From positions 124,001 to 188,000 of the forward strand of contig NW_026943522.1 of NCBI RefSeq assembly GCF_024139115.2: a DNA stretch of 64,000 nucleotides. Direction: 5' to 3'. The notes beneath the pieces were generated by a model. That model was not told the origin of the DNA. It saw only the letters and a list, made by a program, of their open reading frames with translations, and did not search any database. The DNA is from Armigeres subalbatus. Taxonomy: Eukaryota; Arthropoda; Insecta; Diptera; Culicidae. Positions within the stretch are counted from its first letter, which is position 1; every line of letters begins with the position of its first letter. Shown piece by piece: positions 42,283 through 52,487 of this stretch. A program made the position numbers and the translations under genes.

Positions 42283-42396
42283 TGTAGTAGGCTACCAATA
42301 TCTAGAATACCAGAGTAGGCTATTGGAAATAAAGGATTACTTTCAAGATAACCACCATAACTACCTGACGTGTTTCTTTAGAACTCCTACAGATGT

Positions 42397-43612
42397 CATC
42401 AAATTTCCATAGCAAACCAGTGCAGTATCTTCCGTTCTCGAATTTTGTCACCGCACGCATCATCTTTGAAGCACGTTCATCTTCAGTTGACATGGGCAAG
42501 CTATCTAGTTTCGAGATACCAAGGCTTTCCAACGCAAAATAGTTTTTAACGGCAGAGTTAAGTTCATCGTCGTCCGTTGCGTGATGACACATATGAAAGC
42601 TATGTGGAACATTTGTCGCGGTTTGTAGATCATTGGTAATACATGTTCCAAACACCATCCATCCCAATCGTGTTTTCGCTGCCATCGGTTCGTGTTCTTC
42701 GCCCTCTCGGCTCTCCACAGGATGTGCTACTCGAGCATTGTTCATCCCAATAAGGATTCGTGGTCGAACATTAGAGTACGAATCAACAGGTAGTCCTTGA
42801 AGATGATCATAATTTTTCGAAATTTCTGCGAACGGCAAGGACTGACATGGCAGTTTTAGTTCCTTGACTGTAAAAACATCTGTAAGACGGTATGCGGTTG
42901 TTTCACTGCGTGTTCCAGAGATGTCTAAAGCAACTATTGTAGCTGAATCTTCATAGCGGCAAGCATCACCAGTCCATCGAAGACACAATGGATAGTCTCG
43001 CCCTTTCAATTGCAGCTTTGATGCAAGGCTATCCTCCAGCAATGTTACGGAAGAACCAAGGTCAAGGAACGCGTAGGTACGAACTTTTATTCCGCGGTTG
43101 TGTAATATAACTGGAATATACTGAAACAGTACGGATTTACTGTCAGCTTGGTGAGTATTGCAAGTATGAACAACGTCACTTTGGGTAATTGGACTATCAG
43201 TAATGTTTTGCCGGTTGCCAGTCGCACTTACAGCAAACCCTCGATGATCCCTGGCATCATTGTGCAATAGTTTGTGATGCTTGAAAGCGCATCCGTTTTT
43301 ACCACAACTTCTGTTCAGTTTGCACGGTCCTTGATGCCTGGCCAGACAACAGCGGCATAGTTTGTGTTCACGTAGCGAATTCCATCGCGAAGCATGATCT
43401 AGCGTTAGAAACTGCTTGCACACTTCAACGCTATCGCAGCATCCTTGGCAAATTATGCACACGTCAGTTAAACTGTTAGTGGAAAAACGTTTGAATTCAC
43501 TCGGTTGTTGAGTAGTTTCAGTGTGTGCGTTTAAAAAACCATCGTCTTTTCGCACACGCCGCGTTTTTTCAGGCTCACTTCGTATTTGCGGTATGGTTAC
43601 TGTACTAGCCGC
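42397..43612 (-). pseudogene. BEL zinc knuckles and protease
   Basis: In frame with gag across the TAA at 43613-43615. The N-part has closely spaced Cys/His (CIICQGCC, CRCCLARHQGPC, HHKLLHND), the BEL-type knuckle region. The protease follows: FLDLGSSVTLL holds the catalytic Asp (about 43065) in the LDxGSS form usual in BEL elements. The tail runs to WKFDDI at the GATGT duplication (42397), where the Ty3-type element enters. The formal open frame extends to 42320 through the foreign LTR. Confidence 0.85.
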
Positions 43613-45064
43613 TTAGGCGAGGGTGTATAACCATGTACTGAATTCCGTTAGGGTTACGCGGAATAATCCTTGACGATAGGTTGCCCAATTCAGTCGAATC
43701 ATAGGTGGTAGACGATCTACGAGACTTTGGAGGAGCGAAATATTGCAGAGATGTTCATCCAGGTTGCAGTTGTGGACGGTGGCTACCATGTTCCTGACGG
43801 CTATAGCAAAGTCAATTAGCGTCCCCAGTCTATCTGGCTTGGGCGCTGGTAGTAACTGAATTTTTTGAATAAGGGAGTGGACTATAATTTCTGGCCTCCC
43901 GAATAGCATTTTGAGAGTTGCTATAACGCTGTCGAGATTTCCAGGGTGGAGCAGCTGACAACGTACAGCCTCGAGGGCTTTCCCTCTCAAGCATTTTTGT
44001 AACCGCATCATATTTTCCTCCGGGGTGTATCCACAGATTCGTGTCGTGCTTTCGAAGGTTCCATAAAACAATGGCCAATGCTCTGGGTCACCATTGTACT
44101 CTGGAAGCTCTTTCGACACGGCTTGTCGAGCGGCTATTTGGCTCCTATTCAGTATTGCTGTCTCGTTACCGATTCCCGTCGCTTGAAGCGGATTTGTTTG
44201 CGGAAATTCCATGCTAGGACGATTTAGCACCGGTGAGGAATGGGATGGCAGGCCATAGACTGGCCTCGATTGTGGATTGAGCACCGGTGAGGAATGGTAT
44301 TGCGGATTTGGTAGAACCGGAGCAGGTGGTAGGCCAATAGCTGTCATTCGTGGTTGATGAGCCGAAAATAAATGACACTGTGCGGCTGAGTTTGTCGCTC
44401 CACCAGGGTGTGACACTGATGGCATGGAATTGACTTTTGAACTCGGTATTTGGTCAACTAGCAGCTGGTAGCGCTGCTGAAGATGCTTCATCTCAAGTGC
44501 TTGCTCTTCTTCTAGAAACCGGAGCCTTAACTCTGATGGCAGCTGCGAGACAAGATTCTGGCGGGTTAATGATGTGGAGGAGACGGGTGTGGAGTGCGAT
44601 TCTTGTCCGGAAGGAGCTGATGTAGAGGTTGCCGGAATGGTTGATGGTGCGGTTGTCATTAGCGGGTCGACGACCGGGATTGAAACAAAGCTCGTATATG
44701 TACGCATTGCGTCGTAAGCACTGATCGATGACGATGGTTGCAATGCTTGGTTCGAGAATAGGCCACTATTAGAAACAGGTGGTACATTTGTTCTTCCCTG
44801 TGCGGTTTGCACTACAGACGATGGTATGGGTAGCGCTGGTGAGACATCGGATGCGGTTGTTACGGGAGCAGAGATTCTGGCATCATGGCATCTCTGACAG
44901 CTCCAGTCGTAATCAGCGATGGCATCGGTTACGCCCGCACAAGCAAAGTGGTACCACCTTTGGCACTCATCGCAACTGACCATCTGGCTTGTATCAGGTT
45001 GTCTACACAGCAAACAGCTTTGTTCTATGCTATGTTCATCGTGGCCTTCTGGTGAATGCGACAT
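43613..45064 (-). CDS. gag: BEL Gag with N-terminal PHD finger (483 aa)
   Basis: Structural protein. The ATG at 45062-45064 lies 39 bp inside the 5' LTR. Residues 17-59 form a C4HC3 PHD finger: C17, C20, C31, C34, H39, C42, C56, C59, with Trp at 54. Residues about 75-300 are Ser/Pro/Thr-rich and include a short coil (EEEQALEMKHLQQRYQLL). Residues about 310-480 form the capsid-like domain (LPEYNGDPEHWPLFYGTFE, LRGKALEAV). It ends at TAA (43613-43615), but the same frame stays open into the protease region, so the stop looks like a single substitution. PHD fingers often bind histone H3 tails; that role here is inference. Confidence 0.85.
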   Translation of the reverse strand: MSHSPEGHDEHSIEQSCLLCRQPDTSQMVSCDECQRWYHFACAGVTDAIADYDWSCQRCHDARISAPVTTASDVSPALPIPSSVVQTAQGRTNVPPVSNSGLFSNQALQPSSSISAYDAMRTYTSFVSIPVVDPLMTTAPSTIPATSTSAPSGQESHSTPVSSTSLTRQNLVSQLPSELRLRFLEEEQALEMKHLQQRYQLLVDQIPSSKVNSMPSVSHPGGATNSAAQCHLFSAHQPRMTAIGLPPAPVLPNPQYHSSPVLNPQSRPVYGLPSHSSPVLNRPSMEFPQTNPLQATGIGNETAILNRSQIAARQAVSKELPEYNGDPEHWPLFYGTFESTTRICGYTPEENMMRLQKCLRGKALEAVRCQLLHPGNLDSVIATLKMLFGRPEIIVHSLIQKIQLLPAPKPDRLGTLIDFAIAVRNMVATVHNCNLDEHLCNISLLQSLVDRLPPMIRLNWATYRQGLFRVTLTEFSTWLYTLA

Positions 45065-45103
45065 TGTGCAAATTCAGTTTCAACCGAAAACGAAACTTTA
45101 ATA

Positions 45104-45722
45104 TGTTGGTTCAACCAACTAAATAGAAACAGCGTCACGAACTTTTAAACAACTTTATTGCGTGTTAAAGTTTCCTAGGGTAGAAATTCTTCATTAGATT
45201 TATTATTCTTGATCACTTGTGTTTCGACTTACGTTTTATGCGCTCATTGGCTATGCGATAGTTTCGCTACGTGAATTCACTGAATCTGCGCGCAAAATAT
45301 ATTTCTGCTGAAACACAATAAATAACTCAACATATTGACCAGCATCATGAAACTTAGTCCACGTGATTTACCTGCTTTTAACGGTTATGCAGTAAACGGT
45401 AGAACAAAGAAGAATATGCGTGGCCTGATAACTAGGAATCTAATAGAAGGGATTAACACAATTCAGATCAAATTCATTATAAATCACATTCCAATTTTAC
45501 CTAATAAATTCAGACGATTTAGTATCTACGGATTCTTATGGAAATTATGCAATAAATTCAAGACAATATCTAACACCGCTTAGCATGGAGTGTACGATAA
45601 ACAATTCTCCAACGAAGGCTGCCAATGACGTTCGAACTGTCACGTTCCTATCACTTATTGACGGCTGTCACTTCGGCGGTATGTGCAGGGTGCTGATCGA
45701 CATTATAAGGGTGTTCGCAACA
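45104..45722 (-). repeat. 5' LTR of the BEL element (uninterrupted)
   Basis: 619 bp. In minus orientation it begins TGTTGCGAACACCC and ends TTGAACCAACA. It supplies the Helitron-free version of the other LTR. Confidence 0.93.
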
Positions 45723-45856
45723 AACATCATCAAAGCGAAGAAAAGCTTCACCATACATTAACGTGTAAAACTTGAGAACAATCAAGGAGTTACATATAGT
45801 GAAAAATCATGTGTGCAACATTTGAATTCATGGTTCAAAATTATTTCAGTGTAGAC

Positions 45857-45942
45857 CGCCACCGGGAATCGAACCCAGCCACCCTCAGCATGGTCTTGCT
45901 TTGTAGCCGCGTGTCTTACCGCACGGTTAAGGAGGGACCACT
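45857..45942 (-). mobile_element. SINE head fragment
   Basis: Minus strand: TCCTTAACCGTGCGGTAAG (A-box region) and GGTTCGATTCCC (B-box) of the tRNA-derived family. It joins the palindromic element at 45943. Confidence 0.75.
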
Positions 45943-45943
45943 G

Positions 45944-46144
45944 TAACTATTGATTATTAACGTTAAATAGTTAAATAGAAAAAAAAATCTTTACAAACCC
46001 AGTTAAAATTTCACTATCGACCGGTGATGCGCACAAAAAGTAGAACAATAGAACCAGAACAATGACCGCGGTCGAAGCCAAAGTGTAGTGTTTAGTGTTT
46101 ATGAAAAAGTGCTACAGATGCTGGACACGTTCGTGTGAAGGCTC
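45944..46144. repeat. Left arm of a palindromic element
   Basis: Reverse complement of 51353-51566 plus 52485-52512 (shared words GTGATGCGCACAAAAAGTAG, GCTACAGATGCTG). It lacks about 40 bp present in the right arm at 51478-51518. It ends GGCTC at 46144, opposite GAGCC at 51353. Confidence 0.88.
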
Positions 46145-46395
46145 ATTCACAAATTACATAACGCAAAAAACACAGATTTGAACCCCACCCACCCCTCCGC
46201 GACTTGTTTGTAACATTTCCTTTATACCCATACTCATATGTGACGCATAACGTCTTACTAAAATGTCACAAAAATGATAAATTGGTATTTTTAGTAAACT
46301 CATTCTAAAATTCTTCAAAGTACATAATAATACTGTCAAATTTGAATTAAATTAGAAATTTCGTTTTTTTAAGTTCGTGTATTTGGTAGGCTCAG

Positions 46396-47164
46396 GCGTG
46401 TATAACACTTTACGGAGCCATGGTTCTTTGTGATATTTACAATCAATATTCGCTGCGCGAATTGACGTGGGGTGATGGTTTCGAGTTCGGTGGAATCCCG
46501 CTCGGCATATGGTCGGCTCGTATGCTTATACAACGAAACATCGATTCGTGGGTCACGATCGATGGCCAGCAGGCGTACATCGTCTACAAGGGGCAGATTT
46601 CCTCTTACAAACACTGCAAAGAGCAGGCCCATACTGGCATTTCTTGAGTGCAAAACAAGAAACTACTGATTCAAAAGAGCTACGCCAACGTGTCGAAGCA
46701 AGCTGGACCACGACAACCACCGAAAAAGGCAGACGGTACGAAAACCCCGATCGCTAAACCGGTCTGTCAGCGCTCTGTCGCTTCTCCACCAGCATCGCTG
46801 GAAGCCTTTCCCGAGCTACCGAGGCTGGCGAGTCAGACCGAACCATCTGGCTCAAAAAATCTACCAGCAAGTCAGCCAGCTGCAGGCACCGCACGAACGG
46901 TACCCCCCACTCACTGTTGCAAACACAATAGGCACGCAGCTCTTCATCGTCGTCGATGCGAACAACCACACAACCACAATGCGCCGAGGTGGTATTAGAG
47001 GATATTTTCAGGAAGCCTGTAAGCGTGATTCGGTCGCGAAGCCGAATAGCCGGCAAAAAAACGGATGATTCGTCAACATCGACAAGAATTAGCCGGAGCC
47101 GAGGTCGTCCTCCCGGCAAAAAACAACGATGTGACGACGGAGACGACGAGCGGGACGAGAAATA
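46396..47164 (+). pseudogene. ORF1 of the L1/Tx1-like element
   Basis: RNA-binding protein region. Frame 46420-46647 reads a nucleic-acid-binding core (EFGGIPLGIWSARML, YIVYKGQ) leading to a CCHC knuckle position where the first Cys is Tyr (about 46605) and the last Cys codon is TGA (46645-46647). The frame resumes after the stop (46648-46998) with a Pro/Ser/Lys-rich tail and then shifts to a basic tail ending KKQRCDDGDDERDEK (47165). Confidence 0.65.
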
Positions 47165-47174
47165 AAAATCATAA

Positions 47175-48227
47175 ATGGCTCTCACGTCCTACAACTTCGC
47201 GTCGATAAACATCGGAACCATCACGAACCAAACGAAACTGAACGCACTCCGAACCTTCATCCGCAGCCAAAGTCTTGATATCGTGTGTCTGCAGGAAGTC
47301 GAGAACGAACAGCTTTCCTTGCCTGGCTTTGTCATTTTCGCGAATGTAGACCACACGAGGAGAGACACAGCTGTTGCGGTGAAGGAGCACATCCAGGTCA
47401 CTCACGTGGAGAAGACTCTGGATAGCCGATTGATCGCACTGCGAGTGCACGACACGACCATCTGCAACGTTTACGCTCCCTCCGGTACTGCGAGGCGAGC
47501 GGTCAGATAAGATTTTTTCAACGGCACGCTGGCGTACTACCTCCGTCACCACACCGCAAACGTCATCCTCGCTGGCGATTTTAACTGCGTACTGCGTGCA
47601 TGCGACTCTTCCAGCCCGTCCCTCAAAACAGTCATCCAACAACTGCAGCTGCATGACGCGTGGGAAAAGCTGTGTCCGCGAAATCCCGGGTTCACGTACG
47701 TCAGTCGCAACGCACAATCCCGACTGGACCGCATGTACGTAAGCACTGGTCTACGAAATAATCTGCAGTCTGCCTACACCCACGTCTGTTGCTTCACAGA
47801 CCACAAAGCGCTAACGGTAAGACTATGTCTCCGCCCACTGGGAAATGAGCCCGGTCGCGGATTTTGGGCCCTGCGGCCGCATCTTCGGACGGAAGAAAAC
47901 GTTGCCGAATTCCATTATAAGTGGCAATATTGGACTCGGCAGCGCAAAAGCGCTGTCGTACGCTAAGCCCAAAATCAAAACGTTTTTCAAGTGGAAATCT
48001 CGAGCCGTCTTCGAGGATTTCCACGATGCGCACCAGCGTCTCTATGCGCAACTACGGCTAGAGTACGACGGGTACTTTCAACATCCCGAAATGTTGACCA
48101 CTATAAACCGTCTAAAAGATGAAATGCTGGCGCTACAAAGAAACTTTTTCCATGCTTTCATGCATATAAACGAAACGCATCTAGCGGGAGAGCCAATGTC
48201 GATCTTCCAGCTGGGGGAAAGACAACA
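47175..48227 (+). pseudogene. ORF2 endonuclease part
   Basis: ATG at 47175. APE motifs: SINIGTI, CLQEVENEQL (catalytic Glu, about 47293), VNVYAPSG-like NVYAPSG, LAGDFNCVL (about 47570), SRLDRMYVS, and FTDHKALTV (about 47800). The TAA after RAVR (47508-47510) and further shifts (about 47860 and 47966) break it. The linker runs to GERQH at 48230, where a MITE enters. Confidence 0.75.
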
Positions 48228-48431
48228 CTAACTTTCACCTACTCAGTGACTGAGTAAAATTGTATTGCCATCTCTTTTCTTCCCACGGAAATTTTACTCA
48301 ATTTCCGTCAAAAGCAGGATTACTTATAGTTTTGAGTTGTCCTGCTTTTAACGGAAATTTAATTTCCGTGGGATAGAAAGAGAGAGCAATACAATTTTAC
48401 TCAGTCACTGAGTAAATGAAAGTTAGCGTGA
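48228..48431. mobile_element. Foldback MITE with TACTCAG/CTGAGTA repeats, copy 2
   Basis: Same family as 5106-5314: ends CTAACTTTCAC and GTGAACGC-side GAAAGTTAG, with a hairpin centre. It lies in ORF2 between the endonuclease and RT. Confidence 0.85.
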
Positions 48432-49800
48432 ACGCAAAAAAAAACAAACATCACGCAGCTGCAAACGGCTGAAAACCAAATGTTAAATGAACCACAAAAA
48501 ATCGAAGCAAATCTGCTTGCTTTTTTCTCCAGCCTCTACACGGAAGAAACAGCAGATACCAACGAGGACGGGTTTGTTTTCGAACGGGTTATTCCACCGG
48601 ACGACCCACTGAACGAGAGATGCACAGAAAAGATCGGCGGAAATATTATCTACTATCAAAACAAGCGCAGCACGATCGTCCGGTGCCGATGGGATCCCAC
48701 GAGATTTCTACCTTCGCATGTTCAACGTAATCCATCGTGAGTTGAACCTGCTTCTCAATGAAGCACTCGCCGGCAATCTTCCCCATGCCTTCATGGAGGG
48801 CATCATCGTGCTGGTGAAGAAGACAGGTGGAGACAACACGGCCTGAGCGTACCGGCCTATATCGCTTCTCAATAGCGACTATAAACATCTCTCCCGAATT
48901 TTGAAAAACCGGCTAGAGCGCGTCATGCAAGCCCACCGTGTTTTGAGCGACGGACAGAAATGTTCGAACTCAGAGCACAACATCTTCCAAGCCACTCTCG
49001 CTTTGAAAGATCGGATCGCCAGTCTCCGTCACCACCGACGCGCCGGTAAGCTCATCAGCTTTGATCTCGAGAACGTCTTCGATCGGGTGCGCCATTTATT
49101 CCTTTTCGACACCATGCGGTCGGTCGGGTTCAACGAGGAATTCATCGCTCTTCTCGCGCAGATTACCAGTCGGTCCACCTCCCGGCTGCTCGTCAATGGG
49201 CACCTCTCTCGGTCGTTCGAGCGTGCGGCACTGTCCATGCATCTCTTCGTTTCGAGCAAGTGTGCGGGAAGGATTTGCTGGTTGCCTACGCCGACGACAT
49301 CAGCGTAATAGTGACGTCACCGTGGCAGATCGAGGCGATGAGAGAAGTTTTTCGTCGTTTTGGTCTTGCCACCGGTGCGCAATTAAATTTGCGCAAAACC
49401 GTTGCGGTGAATGTGGGGCTTGGCGAAGGAGATATTGTTGACACCCAGTGGCTACAAAGTACTCATGTGGTCAAGCCAACTCCATTCGTCTGATGACCAC
49501 CTTAAATTGGAACGCAATGGTGGGGAAGCTCGCGCAACAAATGTGGCAAAACTATACCTACTAGTCAACAGCAAAATTAAACACCGAAAACTGCTCTTCG
49601 TGATGCAACGGGAGGCAGGCGAAAACTGCATACACTGCGGAAACCATACAGTAGAAACGTTGCATCAAAAGTTTTGTTCCTGTGCTCGTGTCGTCCAGGC
49701 GTGGACGGTTTTACAACGAAGGCTAACAAGAACAACAAATGGGTGAAGGCGATTTTCGTTCGAAGAACTTTCAAAGCCTGTATTGGCTGGTATAGGAAAA
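48432..49800 (+). pseudogene. ORF2 reverse transcriptase part
   Basis: RT motifs in shifting frames: NLPHAFMEGIIVLVKK (48780), YRPISLLNSDYK with an in-frame TGA just before (48844), SDGQKCSN, LISFDLENVFDRV (49045-49085), LVNGHLS, and the catalytic YADDISV (about 49290). GAQLNLRKT and a C-terminal Cys/His cluster (CIHCGNHTVETLHQKFCSC, about 49628-49684) follow. The SxDLENxFDRV and YADD motifs suggest the L1/Tx1 side of the tree; clade assignment is by eye. Confidence 0.75.
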
Positions 49801-49911
49801 AGAATGCGTGTAGAAATACTTAGAATTTTTATCACTCTCATTCACTTTGTTAACCAGTGTAACGATAGGATCGATGTAAATGCATTAGAATAATTATTCC
49901 GCTCAGACCTA

Positions 49912-51297
49912 CACCCAAAAAACAAATCTGACAATTATTGTATAAAATCTGGGCATATACAATTCTGTAAGCTTTTTATACAAATATTGTATTAAAATAA
50001 TACAAATCTGTATTATTTTAATACAATATTTGTATAAAAAGCTTACAGAATTGTATATGTGGGCATATACAATTCTGTAAGCTTTTTATACAAATAGGGT
50101 TTCTTACCCCATTCCCGGCCTAATATGCGTACGACTGCATTATTTAATTGATATTTATGACAGGAAGCAACTTTTTCTGAAATTTGTAGGCTGCATAATA
50201 CTGCATTGGGGTTCACTTCTGCTTAAAAAATAGCTATTCGTGCTAAATATCGTTCAAAGAAGCTTTTATTTGATTTAAATTAACGAGGTGCAGCACTCAT
50301 TTCAGTCATAGCGATTCCCAATCCGGCATACAAAAAAACCAGTTCCCGGCCTAAGCAAAATTTCACTCAATCTCTCAACATTTTACTCTCATTCTCTCTC
50401 GGAACGGTAGAAAATGCGATGTAAACAAAAATATGCACGTTCCACGACAACAAGATGCCAGATGGTATTATTCATAATCATTTTTATTTGGTTGAGAAGA
50501 TATATAAACTCATCCAAACTTCTTCCAAATACTTTAAAACAATATTTATTTCACCTTTTAAAATCGAGAGAACTATAAATAACATGATAACGTCAACATA
50601 TTAGACAATTTTCCTATTAACGATGAAGGATCATTTTTATAATCCTGGCCTTTTGGCAGCACGGTGCGGCTAGAAGTTCTTGGGCCGAGGTGAATTTTTG
50701 TTCGATTTGTGAATACATTTTAAAATGTATTCTAGTATGTTTAAATAAGTTCTAGTGAAACGAACAAAATAAGAATAATTGAAGTGCGGGTGTTTAGAAT
50801 TATGGTGTGGTGATTAACAGCTTCATGCAATGGTTGTATCGAGAACTGTGACGATTTTCAGGTAGGTGTTTATTCGACAATACCGTTTTGTAAAAGTGGA
50901 AAGAATCACTCCGGCTCAGTGGTGTGGCATCGGAGAGTGAAATTTTGAATTCTACATTTTTATTTTCTACAATTGAATCAATTAGGAGTAAAACAAGTGA
51001 TAGAAAAATATTTAGTATTGTGAAAAATAAATGGGAGACTTTTTAAAAATTATCAACCATAAACCTACGACTTCCAAACAGTTTAAATCATTAGTTTTCT
51101 GTGCAGTGAGCCGGGAACCGGGTCCATAGGCCCAAGTAGTGATTTACCCTATTGTATTAAAATAATACAAATCTGTATTATTTTAATACAATATTAGTTT
51201 AAAAAGCTTACAGAATTGTATATGCCCAATTATTATACAGTTTCTGCAAGGTTCTTATGCAGAACTGTATTAAAATCTGCCATCCCCTGGTTGGGTG
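49912..51297. mobile_element. TA-target element with reiterated TGTAT/ATACA words
   Basis: Ends CACCCAA and TTGGGTG with TA at 49910-49911 and 51298-51299. Arms hold GGGCATATACAATTCTGTAA and AATACAAATCTGTATT in multiple inverted copies. It is split by 50097-51149. Without that insert it is a hairpin of about 330 bp. Confidence 0.82.
50097..51149. mobile_element. Element nested inside the TA MITE
   Basis: Starts GGGTTTCTTACCCC and ends GATTTACCC. TA lies at 50095-50096 and 51150-51151. The uninterrupted arrangement (ACAAATATTGTATT) is present 100 bp upstream at about 49981. Inner ends carry CCCGGCCTA-like inverted words. No long frame. Confidence 0.72.
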
Positions 51298-51352
51298 TAG
51301 ACTTTTGAACTTGTAAATACTAAATAAACTGAATTTGAAACCATAAAAAAAA

Positions 51353-51566
51353 GAGCCTTTACACGAACATGTTCAGCATCTGTAGCACTTTTTTATAAAC
51401 ATTAAACACTACACTTTGGCTTCGACCGCGGCCATTGTTCTGGTTCTATTGTTCTACTTTTTGTGCGCATCACCGCACAAAAGTAGAGCGCAAGAACCAA
51501 CCGCACCAGACAGCGGTCGACTATGAAAATTTAACTGGGTTTGTGAAGATTTTGTATTTTCAATTA
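51353..51566. repeat. Right arm of the palindromic element
   Basis: Starts GAGCC directly after the poly(A) of the L1/Tx1-like element. Its outer 28 bp lie beyond the DD37E transposon, at 52485-52512. Confidence 0.85.
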
Positions 51567-52482
51567 AAGCTATGTCCATTTAGAATCCGGAATCATTTAT
51601 TGTATTGCAGCGGCACGGAAAGTGACCGCTGCAAGAATTCTTTTACAGCGGTTTGTCTACCTAGGCGCCCACTTGCTGTGGTATAAATTTCACGCAGCGT
51701 GTCAAAAATTATTCCAGATGGAAGCCGAAAGGAGAGGAAAAAGTCTGCACACCCACGTTGATAATCCTGTCATCGACGATGGAACCTACGTCAAAATGGA
51801 TTTCGGACAGCTTCTTAGCTAAAAATTCTGCATGGTGACGGCACGAGGAGTAGTTCCTGCGAAGTTTAAGTTTGCTTTTTGGACAAACTTGCAAAAAACG
51901 GATGATTTTGGCAAGGGATATGCAGCTGTGGGGCAAAGATCTAAGTGTTTGGGACGAATAAGACGATGGACTCGAAGCTGTACAAGGAGGAATGTCTCAA
52001 AAACCGCGGTCGACCTTCCATAAAGCCCATAAAGGTCCCGTGAAGTTTTGGCCAGATTTGGCGAGTTGCCACTACAGCCGGGAAGTCATCCAGTGGTACC
52101 GCGATAATAACGAAGATTTCATCGATAAAAACATAAATCCACGCAACTGCCCACAGCTCCGGCCCATCGAGACATTTTGGGCAGTAATGAAGCAGAAGCT
52201 TAAGAAAAGTGGAAAAACAGTTCGGGACGCGACTCAGATGACCAAAATGTGGAACAAATGTGTGAAGGAAGTTGACTCCGGAAGTGTGCAACTTTTGATG
52301 AGAGGAATGAAGAAGAAGGTGCGAATTTTCATTAGAAACAAGAAGAAATTATTTGTATCAATAATTTTTCCTTAAAGTACAGTGAATTACCCTTATTTTG
52401 ATGTATAAACCTTATTTGTACGTCAATCCGTTACCGAGATACAGATGATTTTATTATTCCGGATTCTAAATGGACATAGCTT
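51567..52482 (+). mobile_element. DD37E mariner-type transposon (ITmD37E-like), internally deleted
   Basis: Inverted ends AAGCTATGTCCATTTAGAAT are matched at the right end. TA lies at 51565-51566 and 52483-52484. 916 bp is too short for an autonomous element, and the N-terminal DNA-binding half of the transposase is missing. Confidence 0.9.
51622..52375 (+). pseudogene. DD37E transposase, C-terminal part
   Basis: DDE-family recombinase remains. Frame 51622-51822 holds VIDDGTYVKMDF (first catalytic Asp), ending in a stop. After a shift, frame 51992-52375 holds FWPDLASCHYS (second Asp) and CPQLRPIETFW (Glu). There are 37 residues between the second Asp and the Glu, the spacing that defines the DD37E group of the IS630-Tc1-mariner superfamily. 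The end KKLFVSIIFP reaches the right inverted repeat. Helix-turn-helix domains are absent. At least two breaks. Confidence 0.85.
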
Positions 52483-52487
52483 TATTC

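Larger units (their letters stand above)
38693..42391 (+). mobile_element. Ty3-type retrotransposon with 109-bp LTRs, RT core deleted
   Basis: LTRs 38693-38801 and 42283-42391 are identical (TGTAGTAGG...CTCCTACA). The 5-bp target duplication GATGT lies at 38688-38692 and 42392-42396. TTGGCGACGAGGTG follows the left LTR (primer site), and AAAATATAGGAGAGA precedes the right LTR (polypurine tract). The interior has a gag N-part, a 129-bp inverted filler, then pol from the RT thumb to integrase. The RT palm, protease and most of gag are missing. Confidence 0.93.
33556..45722 (-). mobile_element. BEL/Pao LTR retrotransposon with two nested insertions
   Basis: LTRs of 619 bp (45104-45722 and 33556-35485 without its Helitron) appear identical, and the 5-bp target duplication AACAT lies at 33551-33555 and 45723-45727. 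Minus-strand order is LTR, gag with PHD finger, zinc knuckles/protease, RT, RNase H, integrase, polypurine GGGGGGGAG, LTR. A Ty3-type element (38693-42391) splits pol and a Helitron (33997-35307) splits the 3' LTR. Identical LTRs imply that all three insertions are recent. Confidence 0.93.
46145..51352 (+). mobile_element. L1/Tx1-like non-LTR retrotransposon, inactive
   Basis: Two-ORF element with APE-type endonuclease, ending ACCATAAAAAAAA at 51352. The 5' limit is uncertain (between 46145 and about 46390; an ATTACATAACGC MITE-like stretch occupies 46150-46270). It is interrupted by MITEs at 48228-48431 and 49912-51297. It sits exactly at the centre of the palindrome 45944-51566. Confidence 0.75.
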
